From contig NC_065913.1 of assembly GCF_905147045.1 (NCBI RefSeq), positions 8,730,001 through 8,794,000 on the forward strand: DNA of 64,000 nt. The letters run 5' to 3'. This stretch comes from Nymphalis io (Eukaryota > Arthropoda > Insecta > Lepidoptera > Nymphalidae). The position numbers and the translations under genes are program-made. Every line of letters starts with the position of its first letter. The first letter of the stretch is position 1. The notes below the pieces were generated by a model. That model was given only the letters and a program-made list of their open reading frames with translations. It was not told the DNA's origin and ran no database searches. Shown in pieces: positions 1 to 9,919 of this stretch.

Positions 1-1073
1 CCATGAGAAAAACTGAATTCCCTTAAATCTTTTCAGACATATTTTAATGTCTGTCTCTGTACTTTATTTATTATGACTGCAAATGATACCTTCTCAAGAA
101 ATTGTATCCTTTTAAAACTGAAAGGTAAATCTGTATTTAAAAAATAAGTATTAATGAATAACTAACTATTAAAAAAACGAGTAATTATAAACTAAACGAA
201 ACAATGAGAAAAAAATCTACGCAAATAATGGATTATTATAGAAATAATTTGATTATCGTAAAAAAAGGTTACAGTAAGTCATCCTGAAATGATACACATA
301 TGAATTCGTTGATGCTTGTTTTTATCTTTTAAGAAAAACAATTCTGGCATTCGTGATTGTTGCTTAACTTTAACCGTTTAGGCAGTGCACGCAGCGGAAG
401 CTCTCGAAAAGAATACATTTTCCCCGTTTCTGCAAAATTTTTTATTGATGCTTTGCTCCTATTGGTTGTAGCTTGAGGTTAAATATAATAATAACATTTG
501 ATAAAGGGGAACACTAACATAATTTTTAATTTTAACCGGTATTTTTTGAGATTAGCGCGTTCAACCAAACAAACTCTTTAGCTTTATAATATTAGTAAAG
601 ATTAGTTGCCGAGTAAAAAAAAAAAAAATCTTATAACTCTACAATTATCATCACTTTCAAACTACTTCGTTAAAGATGCGGTGCGAATAAACTAAGTTAT
701 TATTTTAATTCTGCGTCGTCAACTGCTGTTGATTGTAATACGCTACTGTGTTTGATATTTTTGTAAAAATCATGGTAGGTATCTTGATAGAAACTAATAT
801 TTTAATTTATAATTTTAACAAAAAGTGCGACAAATTAACCGCGTACTTGCGTAACCGCGTATGTACAAGAGTGAGATAAGTGACTGATGTCTTTCATGAT
901 GATTTGATGTCATCTGTGGATACTCCAAAGTAAAGGCGGACAAATTCAAATGTCCGTTTCTAATGCGGCGTTTTTTAAAATTTGAGTGTAGATTTATTCA
1001 TTTACGTATCAATCTGACATTGACGTCAATGTGTCAAAGTCAATCTGTCGGTGTCAAAGTCAATCTGAAAATG
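1..1073. other. AT-rich non-coding sequence
   Basis: No open frame of useful length or familiar motif is visible here. The base composition is AT-rich with many homopolymer runs, as in lepidopteran intergenic or intron DNA. Near the right end, around 1030-1075, short direct repeats of GTCAAAGTCAATCTG precede the 3' end of an RTE-type LINE fragment. I see no promoter or exon that I could defend. Confidence 0.6.
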
Positions 1074-2055
1074 TCAATTCATCATCGACAGCCAATCATT
1101 ATTCACTGCTGAACATAGGCCTCTCCCAAAGTGCGCCAAAGCTCCCGAGCCTCCACCTTCCGCATCCAGTCGGTGCCCGCCACTTTCTTAAGGTCATCGG
1201 TCCACCTGGCGCTCTAAGCTGCGTTTGCTGATCCGCGGTTTCCACTCTAGGACTCGTCTGCTCCAACGGCCATCGGTCTTACGACATACGTGACCAGCCC
1301 ACTGCCACTTCAGCCTGCTAATTTTGCAAGCTATGTTGGTAAATCCGGTTCTTTTCCGGATAATATCATTTCTGATCTTATCCTTCAAAGACACTCCAAG
1401 CACAGCTCGCTCCATAGCACGCTGAGCTACTTTGAATTTGTGGTCCAGTCCCGCAGTTAGTGTCCACGTTTCGGCACCGTATGTCATGGCAGGTTAGACG
1501 AATTGGTTGAAGACTTTCGTCTTCAAACATTGCGGTACAGATGACTTGAGGACTTGACAAAGGTTGCCAAATGCTGCCCATCCCAAGCGAATTCTTCGAT
1601 TAGCTTCCTTCTCGAAGTTATTCCTACCGACTTGTATGATCTGTCCTAGGTAGGTATATTCACTAACAACTTCGAGAGGTTCCCCTTTGACGTTTAGGGG
1701 TGAGACAGGGGTCTCACCCCTGTGCGCAGTTGGATCGCCTTCGTCTTACAGTCCTGGATGTGGACAGTCATTATAGCGGAGTTGTACAGACATCTTAGTA
1801 CCTCGATATATCTCCAATCGATATGACATCTCTGCAATGAGTCGAGCACTGCCCAGGTTTCGATGGAGTCGAAGCTTTCTCGTAGTACACAAATGTACAC
1901 ATACACAGCGACTGATTGTACTCTTCGGTCTTCTGCACAATCTGCCAAACAGTATGGATGTGGTGCTGTAGCTGGATTGAAAGCCGGCCTGCACTGGGGA
2001 CTACCCGGTTCAATGCACAACTGATTTCTACAATGCTGCTAATGAGATTCTTCGA
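1074..2055 (-). mobile_element. RTE-type LINE fragment, internally deleted
   Basis: On the minus strand this matches the better-preserved RTE-type element at 41223-44386 along its 3' third. Visible pieces are the RT region around FDSIETWAVLDSLQRC and the C-terminal region MTYGAETWTLTAGL with KISRLKWQWAGHVCRK. The upstream end still shows a short stretch of the endonuclease domain (like KDLISSIVEIS in the full copy), fused directly to the RT region, so about 1.3 kb is missing. Frameshifts and stops split the frame into at least three pieces. It abuts the poly(T) of a neighbouring LINE at 2056, and its own 3' tail is a degenerate TGATGA run. It is a non-functional fossil. Confidence 0.8.
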
Positions 2056-2772
2056 TTTTTTTTTTTTTTTGGACTCTACTCCACCTGATGGTAAGTGGTA
2101 GTAGAGTCCAAACGCGACGACGGCCAGTACAGTCGGGAAGAATGTTCTGTACTAGCCGTCACCGCCTTGCCAGCCCGCAAGATGCCTCTTCACGCCTCGT
2201 TTGAAGGAACCCGGGTTGTAAGAGGAGGGGAACACGTGACCTGGTAAGGAATTCCATTTTTTGGTAGTGCGACAAAGAAAGGAGTTGCCAAATTTCTTTG
2301 TGCGCGATGGAATTGATGTCACAGCTCGCGTGGACTTAAGAAGGAAGGGGGAAGCAGGAATTAGAGAGAATAATTCCTCAGAGCACTCGCCGTGATACAG
2401 TCGATATAAAGCGCTCAGTGCTGCTATTTCGCGACGCAATTGTAAAGGTTCAAGGGTGTTTGTGACCTTTACGTCGCCAATAATGCGTTCTGCACGTCGC
2501 TGCAACCGGTCCAAGGCCTCCAGTAGGTACTTAGCGGAGCCATCCCAAAGGTGCGAGCAATATTCGATGCAAGACCGTACCTGTGTTTTGTATAACAGGC
2601 ACAGTTGTTGCGGCGTGAAAAAACGCCGCACCTTGTTCAGAACTCCGAGTTTTCGTGAAGCTGTTTTTATAATAGCCTCGATGTAATCCATCCCCAGCAT
2701 GGCGATTTTGCTTTGTATCATCAGCGGTATACCACAGAGGGAGGGATGAGGGTAAAATGGTGACTTTTTCGG
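2056..2772 (-). mobile_element. CR1-like LINE, 3' fragment with poly(A)
   Basis: The minus strand encodes the C-terminal end of a reverse transcriptase ORF (2152-2721), with KTASRKLGVLNKVRRFFTP, RSCIEYCSHLWDGSAK and GSFKRGVKRHLAG. The same text occurs in the nearly complete copy at 19084-22742. The frame stays open from the truncation point to the stop near 2152. The 3' UTR carries a hairpin (2071-2109) followed directly by a 15-base poly(A), read as poly(T) at 2056-2070. The 5' side is cut at 2772 against an R1-type LINE. I place it in the CR1/Jockey group by its EN-RT layout; the exact clade (Daphne or CR1) is uncertain. Confidence 0.82.
2071..2109 (-). other. LINE 3' UTR hairpin
   Basis: GGACTCTACT and AGTAGAGTCC form a perfect 10-bp stem. 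An inner CCAC/GTGG stem and a loop of about 10 nt lie inside it. It sits between the ORF and the poly(A). The same structure recurs in the copies at 15337-15373 and 19108-19144, which suggests it is the signal the element's reverse transcriptase recognises. Confidence 0.75.
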
Positions 2773-4439
2773 GCAGGGCGGTGGCCTTCACGACTGTGGA
2801 CGGATGGGCCGTCAGGTCGTTGTCGTGCGGTGTTCCGCAGGGGTCGGTACTAGGACCGCTCCTGTGGTGCATCGGCTACGACTGGGTGCTGCGCGAGGCC
2901 ACGTTGCGGGGGGTCAGCGTCACGTGCTACGCTGACGACACCCTCGTGTCGGCCAGCAGCAGTTCATACCGGGATGCGGCCTATCGCGCTACGGCTGGGG
3001 TGGCGCACGTGGTCCACCGAATCCGTGCGCTGGCCCTCGAGGTGGCCCTACACAAATCCGAGGCCCTCGTCTTTCACGGGCCTCGGAACGCGTCACCTCC
3101 GAGGGCGGCGATAACGGTGGGCGGAACTTCCATCGCCGTCGGGTCGACGATGAAGTACCTGGGACTCGTGCTCGACGGCAGGTGGAAGTTCGAAGAGCAC
3201 TTCCGGCGCTTGGCCCCAAAGTTGGTGGCTGCAGCCGGGGCGCTAGGGAGGATCCTCCCGAACGTGGGTGGGCCAGGAGGCGCCTGTACACCGGCGTCGT
3301 GCGCTCGATGGCGCTCTTCGGGGCGCCGATATGGGCGGACGCTCTGAGCGCCCGTAACGTCGCCTCGCTGCGACGTCCACAGCGAGCGATGGCGCTCAGA
3401 GCGGCTCGGGCGTACCGCACGGTGTCGTACACCGTGGCGTGCCTGCTCGCCGGAAGCCCGCCATGGGACCTCGAGGCCGAAGCTAATTCGAGGGTCTATG
3501 GGCGGATCAAGGCGGCAGTGAGAGCGGAGGGGGAGAACCGGCCCCACCCACGTGAGGTTCGGACGTGGCGGGAGAAAGCCCGCGAGAGGGTATTCGCCGA
3601 GTGGTCGGAGAGACTGGGTGTCCCGGGTGCTAGCCGGGACCTCGTTGCGGCCATTCGGCCGGTGCTAAGGAAGTGGGTCGAGCGCAAGCATGGCCCACCC
3701 ATGTATCACCTCACACAGCATTTGACCGGCCACGGTTGTTTTGGCCGGTACCTGTGTGAGATGGTCGGTAGGGAGCCGACGGTGAAGTGCCACCATTGTG
3801 GCGGAGGAGCCGTGGATACGGCGGAACACACAAGCGTAGAGTGCCCGGCTTGGGCGGAGCCTCGCGCGGTCCTATCCACGGCCGTAGGTGGAGACCTGTC
3901 GCTTCCGGCCGTCGTCGAGAAGATGGCCGAAAGCGAAGAGATCTGGGCGCCAGTGTCCCGGTTCAGCGGATGCGTCATGTCGCAAAAGGAGGAAGCAGAG
4001 CGGGAGCGGGAGGACGACGTGGACTCGCTCCCGCAACGAAGAAGGAGACCTCATGCTGCAGAGTTAAGGTGTGGTTGGCGGCGGAGCCAGTTTGTTGATC
4101 CGCCGCGGGGCTTCAAGCCCAGACGCCCAGCCTCCAGTGGCGGACTTGGGGGAGTCCGTCACGTAACAGGACGGAGGCACAGAGAGGAGGGAGGCGCGCC
4201 CTAACATCCTGGCGCGCTCTCGAGATGGGTCGCCTTATGGCGACGACCGCTGGCGGGGTTGCGGTTGTAAGTCACAACGTTCCCGTGACCCCGCCGCCTT
4301 GCGGAGAGGCGGAAACCCGGGGAGGTTTTAGTGGGTAGGACGGTGGCCCTCTGCCCCGTGAGTCCCACATACCCGTCCCGGTCCCCCCGGACCGGGCGGC
4401 AGGCGTAAATGCCTTTCCTCCCCGAAAAAAAAAAAAAAA
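2773..4439 (+). mobile_element. R1-clade LINE, 3' part of ORF2 plus poly(A)
   Basis: The first frame (2773 to about 3270) shows RT motifs CGVPQGSVLGPLLW and SVTCYADDTLVSA, with the YADD catalytic centre. After a frameshift near 3270 the second frame (to 4204) continues with RLYTGVVRSMALFGAPIW. It then has a CCHC-like knuckle (KCHHCGGG...HTSVEC) and a basic tail, as in R1-clade elements. The coding part is GC-rich with arginine-rich shadows, unlike its AT-rich surroundings. A 3' UTR of about 220 bp ends in A15 at 4425-4439. The 5' side is cut within the RT, at the junction with the CR1-like fragment. It is a dead copy, and insertion into rDNA cannot be inferred because no rDNA is present. Confidence 0.8.
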
Positions 4440-4842
4440 TGGTTCGCTGCGACGTCTCGGGGTCAGGCATCAGCAAATGGCTGAAGCCCTCCCCCAAAAG
4501 GGGGCGTGGTCGACCGCCCACGACGGGCGAATACGTCGGCCTCGGGCGCTCCCGCGAGGAGCTGAAAGCCGCTAAGGCTAAGGAGCGGCGGTACGAGGCG
4601 GAGGACGCACTGGCCGCGTACAGTGCGGCGGCCAAGGTGGCCACGGAAGAAAGGGCGGCCCGTGTAGAGAAACGCCAACCCGGCACGACCGTGGACGTGC
4701 CGCAGACGTCTGCCGCGCTGGACGCGGCGGTGAAGGAAGCGCTCGACGTCGTTCTGCAGGTTGCCGACAGGTCGGGCAACTTGAAGGGCACGTTCGTTCG
4801 GGCCCTGAAGTCCGCCGGCGTCACCATTAACACCATCTAACG
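4440..4842 (+). pseudogene. R1-type LINE ORF1 fragment
   Basis: This open frame lies immediately after the poly(A) of the preceding R1-type copy. It is rich in Ala, Arg, Lys and Glu and ends with VADRSGNLKGTFVRALKSA. That motif resembles the mid-region of ORF1 (gag-like) proteins in R1-clade elements, before the zinc knuckles. The composition is GC-rich like the neighbouring R1 ORF2. The stop at 4838-4840 falls next to the junction with the gypsy array, so the knuckle region is cut off. It is probably a 5'- and 3'-truncated piece of another R1-type copy. The family call is tentative. Confidence 0.55.
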
Positions 4843-5419
4843 CAACGGGCATTAGAGCATCTAGCACACTCTACTGGCAAGCTTAATTCAGGCATGCGTG
4901 GGCCCTATCATGTGGTCAAGGTGCTTCCCGATGGTCGTTACGTGCTGCGCTGCTGGCTGGCTCGTATGGCAAGTCGACTCAAGCGGCTGCGGAATATATT
5001 TGTCGCAATCGTATCATCTCTGGAACGCTAGCGCCATCTGTCGGCGCTCGACGGAGTCAATGATTCACCGGCTGAGCGGCGCATACGACACTTCTTGTGC
5101 AGCGGCCGGACGGTGCGGTCGAGTGTTGGAGCCGACGCGCGTTCCTGGATGTAGTGCTGACGTTTGGAAGCTGTGGACCGTGCTGATGAGGCTGAGGCTC
5201 ATCCTCCGTCGTATTGTTCCGTGGCGGGGTGAGTGGACCCCGGATACATGCGAGGCATTCTTCGGGACTGAAGAGAATGATGTTGATGAGGAACCATCAA
5301 GTGAGGATGGACTACAAAGAGACCCTGCTGCAGAAATCCAAGCTGACGAGGCCGTTCAGCTGTCAGGAACGGCCGTCTTAGAGGAAAATCCCTCTCAACC
5401 TAGTACATCGGCGCGATGA
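4843..5419 (+). pseudogene. Gypsy pol C-terminal fragment (array unit boundary, copy 1)
   Basis: Three frames together give the text of a Ty3/gypsy Pol C-terminus. MRGPYHVVKVLPDGRYVLR is the post-integrase GPY-like module. A frameshifted LLAGSYGKSTQAAAEYI follows. Then comes the acidic PWRGEWTPDTCEAFFG tail with DEEPSSEDG, ending at 5417-5419. At least two frameshifts separate these pieces. The first 250 bp recur almost unchanged at 15845-16094 and 32863-33060. This is the left end of the tandem gypsy array. The integrase core and RT are absent. Confidence 0.72.
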
Positions 5420-5690
5420 CGTCAGGTGGAAGGGATAGCAACAAGAGAACGGAGCAATACCGTGCGGCGCTTCACTTTTTGCATCGGCGCTGGGGCGAGA
5501 CGGTTGTGTGGTTGTGCTCTCAAGTGCTATTCGTAATATTGGTGATCGCTAATTCTGATTTCATTTATATGTGCTAATTTTGTTTTTTTAGTTCCTATTT
5601 AGTTTATTTTGTGATTTGCTCATGTAAAGATTATTTGAATAAATAGAGGTTAGGATTGTTATTGTCTTAATTTGATCTTACCTTTATAAG
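5420..5690 (+). repeat. LTR-like region of the gypsy array, copy 1
   Basis: It lies between the end of a pol frame and a primer-binding-like motif at 5691, which is where an LTR is expected. A purine stretch GGTGGAAGGGATAG after the pol stop could be the polypurine tract, and AATAAATAG near 5640 could be a polyadenylation signal. I cannot fix the outer boundary; TGCGGCGCTTCACT at 5463 is one candidate start. The 3' part from 5535 recurs at 23798-23953. Confidence 0.5.
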
Positions 5691-5704
5691 ATCAGAAGTG
5701 GGAT
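5691..5704 (+). promoter_or_regulatory. Primer-binding-site-like motif (tRNA-Leu type), copy 1
   Basis: ATCAGAAGTGGGAT is complementary to the conserved T-arm and acceptor end of many eukaryotic leucine tRNAs (ATCCCACTTCTGA). It lies directly after the LTR-like region. The match starts a few bases inside the tRNA rather than at the CCA end. The same motif occurs at 6916, 23954 and 31578. Function is inferred. Confidence 0.45.
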
Positions 5705-5838
5705 GAACGTTCGAGGATACCCACAGTTTAGGTCTGATGTCTGAATCGATCAGGGCAAGTGATTACTGAATTAAATATTTCCCGAAATTATAAAAAAAAA
5801 AGAGACAATCCCATGAAATGAAGAGTAAAATCGAATAG

Positions 5839-6035
5839 CAGGCCGTGTCCCGATGGCGGCAAACGGTAGCTTCATTATGCGACGTATAAGCAGGCCGTGC
5901 TCCGATGGTGACAAACGGTAGCTTCGTTATGTGACGTATGAGCAGGCCGTGTTCCGATGGTGGCAAACGGTAGCTTACCTCGACTATGTGCTGTTAATGA
6001 GCAGGCCGTGTCCTGACGGCGGCAAACGGTAGCTC
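5839..6035 (+). repeat. Four imperfect ~52-bp tandem repeats in gypsy leader, copy 1
   Basis: The unit is built from AGCAGGCCGTG, then CCGATGG, then GCAAACGGTAGCTTC and a linker with ATGTGACGTATG. It occurs four times, and the last unit has a different linker. The block is repeated in the second array unit at 24100-24300 with few changes. It sits in the untranslated leader, so a role in RNA packaging or transcription is possible but unproven. Confidence 0.85.
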
Positions 6036-6510
6036 AAGTTCATTAAGCTTGACACAATGTACGTCCAAATAAGAATGAAGTGATATTTGGTTAATTAATG
6101 TAGTGATTACCAGTGAAGTGCGTTATTAGTGTTTCTGACATTAACGGAATAACTATTGATTAATTAAGTGATTGTATCATTTTAAACGTTTCTTAATGTT
6201 TGGTCAAAACTTGAAATTATCAACCCACCTATCAAGATTGTTATTTAAATAAATGTGTAAACATAACTATTTGATAGACTCAGAAATTAACTATATTCTA
6301 TGATTATCATTTAAATAAATGTGTAAAAACTCAAGTATGGTGTACTAGGTATTTACTGTAATATTTACTTTTGATTTTTATTTTATTTTTTATTATATAA
6401 TTTACTTTTCATTCAATGTAACTCGGGTTTTCTACCTAAATTTATTTAATTAAATATCTTATCTTAGAACTTAATATATAAAATATACATGTACTCTAAA
6501 ATTTGTCGTA

Positions 6511-6914
6511 TGTGGTCATACTCTAATTCGAATGGCCGAGCATTATTTGGAATGGGGACATTCCAATAGCAGAATGGCCGTCTGTTAGCGTTTGTAGGAA
6601 TATAGGAGGGTAGTAGTGGGAGGAAGTGTATTTAAAGGAGGGTGGACGGTAGACAGGTCTCTTTTTGCTATCGTGTGTTCGGTCGATTGGTGTCATACTG
6701 TGTTATTTTTGTAATCCATTGCGATTGTTTGTTAGTGTCGGGTTGCTAAGAGTCATTCGATCGGGGGCGACAGCGAATGAGTGTGTCCCGTGTGAATTGT
6801 GTCTGTGACATTTTAAAATAAAAACTGTTAATAGATTCGATTGTGTTTTCCTACAATTCATTTGGAAAGTTCGGATTCACCCATTAAATATCTGTTCCTG
6901 CTAGTGACTTTCAA
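6511..6914 (+). repeat. Second LTR-like segment, copy 1
   Basis: It is bounded by TGTGG at 6511 and CAACA at 6914, just before a second PBS-like motif. It contains a TATA-like GTATTTAAAGG near 6630 and a polyadenylation-like AAAATAAAAACTG near 6815. Nested inside is an inverted pair, TGTAGGAA at 6593 and TTCCTACA at 6848, which would itself fit LTR ends. The alternative is therefore a 263-bp solo LTR at 6593-6855. The paralogous segment at 24775-25161 plus 31561-31576 is split by a BEL element. Confidence 0.45.
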
Positions 6915-6950
6915 CATCAGAAGTGGGATCTGAATTCCATTGGCGCCCAA
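6915..6950 (+). promoter_or_regulatory. Second PBS-like site, copy 1
   Basis: CATCAGAAGTGGGAT (tRNA-Leu-like) is followed by TGGCGCCCAA at 6941, which looks like a lysine-tRNA-type PBS. Either could prime, and I cannot choose. The position just upstream of a gag-like frame supports a primer-binding role. Confidence 0.4.
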
Positions 6951-6959
6951 TGTTCGCGA

Positions 6960-7175
6960 TTCAGCAGAGAAATAGAGCAACGAGATGCTGATCCACGTGC
7001 TTGGTGTGCTACGATTGATATTTGCGTTAATGAACGTCCACTGGAAGGTGTATCGCTCATCATAGCTCTCAGTAAGGCACTGAAGGGCAGTGTCTTGTCG
7101 TGGCTGTCACAAATCTCCCATGCGGCATATGCAAGCCGTGTGATGACGTCACTGTTGACTAGATGGAAGGATTAA
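6960..7175 (+). pseudogene. Gypsy gag remnant, copy 1
   Basis: A 71-codon open frame ends at TAA 7173-7175. It contains DPRAWCATIDICVNERPLEG and KALKGSVLSWLSQISH, matching the capsid pattern of lepidopteran gypsy Gag (WC...L.G.A..WL). A following frame around 7166-7262 (GLSHEEIAMSYVLAHIAQFD) continues it after a frameshift. No zinc knuckle is left. The identical remnant occurs at 31628-31843, so the decay predates the tandem duplication. I infer gag from position and pattern only. Confidence 0.5.
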
Positions 7176-7763
7176 GTCACGAAGAAATCGCTATGTCATA
7201 TGTGCTGGCCCATATTGCCCAGTTCGATTCGCGTCTGTATCGCTTAGCATTTACAAGACAAATGACAAACGACATGTAAGAAATGACGACAAGAAGTGAT
7301 AATAATTTGTGGTAACTTATTATACAATGAAAAAATCTGGTGAGTACGTTCCAATTTGTTTAAAACCGAAACTGTGTCTTACTATGTGTTGTACATCATA
7401 AGTTTCTTAGTAACTTCACAAGTTAGCTTGTACCTACATTGCGATAATTTCTTTATTTATCTACCCTGCTTTGGATTATTAATTAACAATGATCTTCTGC
7501 AATAATAGCTAAGAAACTTGCCTAATAACAATGGCTTACCATGGCTCTCGTTCCAGAAATCGATTAACGTCATTGAAAGAATAAACCGTTCACCTCCACG
7601 AGCCACGCTACCGCGACCGCGAGTAGTGCTTGTGACTATGGTGGAGCATCAGGATTCTGCGGCATTGTCTTCGCCAAGGCTGTGAGCTCTGCCACGAACC
7701 GCGATGCTGGTGCTGCCGATCGTATCATTGATGCGATACGATCTATCAATACTTCGGTGAGAT
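7176..7763 (+). repeat. Gypsy array internal sequence, copy 1
   Basis: This non-coding or decayed internal sequence is nearly identical to 31844-32412 of the second unit. A 40-bp stretch near 7381-7420 is absent from unit 2. No frame longer than about 60 codons remains. It ends with ACTTCGGTGAGAT at the insertion point of the CR1-like LINE; unit 2 shows the uninterrupted site. TTCGGTGAGAT is duplicated at the junction (7753-7773). Confidence 0.75.
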
Positions 7764-7773
7764 TCGGTGAGAT

Positions 7774-9073
7774 CATTTGACCATCTTAGTCGGGTGGCAG
7801 ATGCTGCGCAAGAGCAGTTTCCTAACGCGGAATTAGTGTTTTTGGGGGATTTTAATGCTCACCATGAATCTTGGTTGAAATCCCACAAAACTGACCATGC
7901 TGGAAGAACTGCTCATGCTTTTGCTCTCACACACGACTTGACCCAACTGGTTGATCAGCCCACTAGGATCCCAGACATTGATGGGCAAGCGCCTTCTCTA
8001 CTGGATCTTCTGCTGACTTCTCACCCGGTGGAATATCATTTTCGGATCACGGCCTTATATCTACCAAAGTGCCACAGGCCAAGCTGCCGCCATCAGCGGT
8101 ATGCAAACGTCGCGTTTGGCACTGTAAGTCGGCAGATTGGGACGGTATGCGCGATTACTATGCGTCAGTCCCTTGGAAGGAACGTTGCTTCAGTGGGAAT
8201 GACCCGACAGCTAGTGCCGCTGCTGTTGCTGATGAGATCATGTTAGGAATGGAATACTACATTCCTAGCTCAGATCTCATCAATAGGAGCACGCGTAACC
8301 GTTGGTTCACTCGTGAATGTGCCGACGCTGTGTCATCTAAGCAGGCGGCATATCGCGCGTGGATCAACGGCTGCATTAGCGGGGCATCTAACATTGACTC
8401 ACTGAAAGCAAACTACAATAAAAATTCCAAGTCCTGTAGGAAGGCATACACGAGAGCGGATGCACAGCGCATTGTACAGATTGGTCATGACCTTATTTCG
8501 CATCCTAGGGGCTCCCGTAGCTTCTGGCGTCTGACCAAGTCTGTGCAAAGCAATTTCTGCCAACCTTCGCTGCCACCGCTCAGAAATCCGGACGGATCGC
8601 TAGCTCACAGTCCGCAGGAGAAAGCCGACCTCCTGGCTAAACTCTTTGCCGACAACTTTGTGATCGATGATTGTAGTGCGCAGCCACCAACAATACCTTC
8701 ATGTGGCCACACGATGCCTGACATCAAAATCAGGCAACGTGATGTGCGTGCGGAGCTGCAATCACTCGATATACGGAAAGCTAGCGGTCCCGATGGAATA
8801 CCAGCCATTGTGCTGAAGAAGTGCGCGGCGGAGCTGTCTCCTGTGTTAACGCGCCTGTTCCAACTTTCTCTCTCTTCGGGATGTGTGCCGGAGGCTTGGA
8901 GAAGAGCTAATGTGCAAGCGGTTCCCAAAAAAGGGGATCGGTCTGACCCGGAAAATTATCGGCCAATAGCTAACACCTCAGTACTTTGTAAGGTGATGGA
9001 ACGGATTTTAAACAACCAACTGATCCATTACCTAGAAGATCACTGTCTAATTAATGATCGTCAGTACGGGTTT
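7774..9073 (+). mobile_element. CR1-like LINE, EN-RT fragment
   Basis: It begins inside the endonuclease domain (FDHLSRVADAAQEQFPNAEL) and carries the catalytic motif FLGDFNAHHESW. After a deletion and frameshift near 8040 it continues with the RT palm motif IRKASGPDGIPAIVLKKC and ENYRPIANTSVLCKV. It stops at NDRQYGF, exactly where a gypsy element begins. The EN motif SDH, present in the copy at 19084-22742, is lost. The 3' end of the same LINE is found after the gypsy element at 15096, but about 1 kb of RT between the halves is missing. Confidence 0.85.
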
Positions 9074-9193
9074 TGTGGTATCTATCTAGATATACACATG
9101 TTTAGTGCCATCATAATATAAAACCCACACCAGTAACGTTAATAAAGTAGTCTTATATCAACATTCGAGCGTTTCATTTCCCTCGTCCTTATA
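9074..9193 (+). repeat. 5' LTR of gypsy element
   Basis: It is 120 bp, from TGTGGTATCTATC to CCTCGTCCTTATA, and repeated at 14976-15095 with one difference. AATAAAG at about 9142 may serve as polyadenylation signal. It is unusually short for a gypsy LTR and does not end in CA. Confidence 0.92.
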
Positions 9194-9210
9194 TGGCGAC
9201 CCTGCCAGCG
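9194..9210 (+). promoter_or_regulatory. Primer-binding site of gypsy element
   Basis: TGGCGACCCTGCCAGCG directly follows the 5' LTR and starts with TGG, complementary to the tRNA CCA end. It resembles the arginine-tRNA-type PBS known from the mdg1/412 elements (TGGCGACCGTGACAGG) but is not identical. The tRNA is therefore not certain. Confidence 0.65.
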
Positions 9211-9316
9211 CAGTATGCGCATCGGTAACGCGAGTTGCTTTAATTTAAATTACCGACACGTGTAAATTCAAACTCGCCAAAGTTCAAAGTTAATAATGGT
9301 CACTGTAGTTTAAAAT

Positions 9317-9610
9317 ATGTGTAATTCGAAAGTAGAAAAGGACATTTTTATAAACCAAAATTCTGTAGCTGCCGAAAATAATGCATATATAAAAGAATTG
9401 AAATTCCAAGCGTCCACCACAAACATTCTTTTACTAATAATATTACTGTTGATGAGTCTGTTTATCATCTACGTTGTATGGAGAGTATACCGAAAAATGC
9501 ATCATCGCTGGGTCCAGCAGGGTATACATCAATATGTACTTCGTGGATCGTTCAGACGTCAACGGGCTACCCTTCACGGTTCTCCAGCTGTTGCTGAACA
9601 AGAAACATAA
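9317..9610 (+). CDS. Small single-pass membrane protein in gypsy leader
   Basis: This 97-codon ORF has an ATG start at 9317 and lies between the PBS and gag, where most gypsy elements have only a leader. Residues about 33-55 form one hydrophobic segment (NILLLIILLLMSLFIIYVVW). It is preceded by a polar, Asn-rich N-terminus and followed by a basic stretch (RVYRKMHHRW, later GSFRRQRATLHG). There is no signal-peptide-like short start and no Cys pair. The topology looks like a type III or signal-anchor protein. It is intact although the neighbouring gag and pol are broken. I do not recognise the family. It could be a captured or accessory gene, or a chance ORF. Confidence 0.5.
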   Translation: MCNSKVEKDIFINQNSVAAENNAYIKELKFQASTTNILLLIILLLMSLFIIYVVWRVYRKMHHRWVQQGIHQYVLRGSFRRQRATLHGSPAVAEQET

Positions 9611-9919
9611 ATTGAAGTGATTTTGGATTGGAGCCGCGTCTAAAAATTGTTAATATTCAAGAAAAAAAAAATTTGTGATTTGTCCAAACAGTGCGCGAGT
9701 AACGTGACTCCAGAATGCAGAACATGCCTATATAAGGGATGCAACGCAGAGACGGACTTTGATAGTTTTATATAATTATAATAATACATATTATGTAGCA
9801 ATATATTTGTAATAACTAGATAATTAGTGTTAAAGTATTCATATTATTTTTGTATAACTTCAAAATACGTAATTAGCAATAATGAATTTTAGTAATATGT
9901 ATAATTTTTATATTTTGAT

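Noticed and set aside
1031..1231. Short plus-strand ORF of 66 codons
   Set aside because: It lies antisense over the 3' end of the RTE fragment and has no coding character of its own.
4201..4867. Two long minus-strand ORFs (211 and 134 codons)
   Set aside because: They are antisense shadows of the GC-rich R1 ORF1 fragment and 3' UTR on the plus strand. The protein text is low-complexity Ala/Arg/Ser without family motifs.
5763..5966. 67-codon minus-strand ORF with repeated HGLLIRHIT-like text
   Set aside because: The repetition reflects the 52-bp DNA tandem repeats, not a protein repeat.
5839..6035. CRISPR-like array
   Set aside because: The units are imperfect tandem repeats inside a eukaryotic retroelement leader, without unique spacers of equal length.
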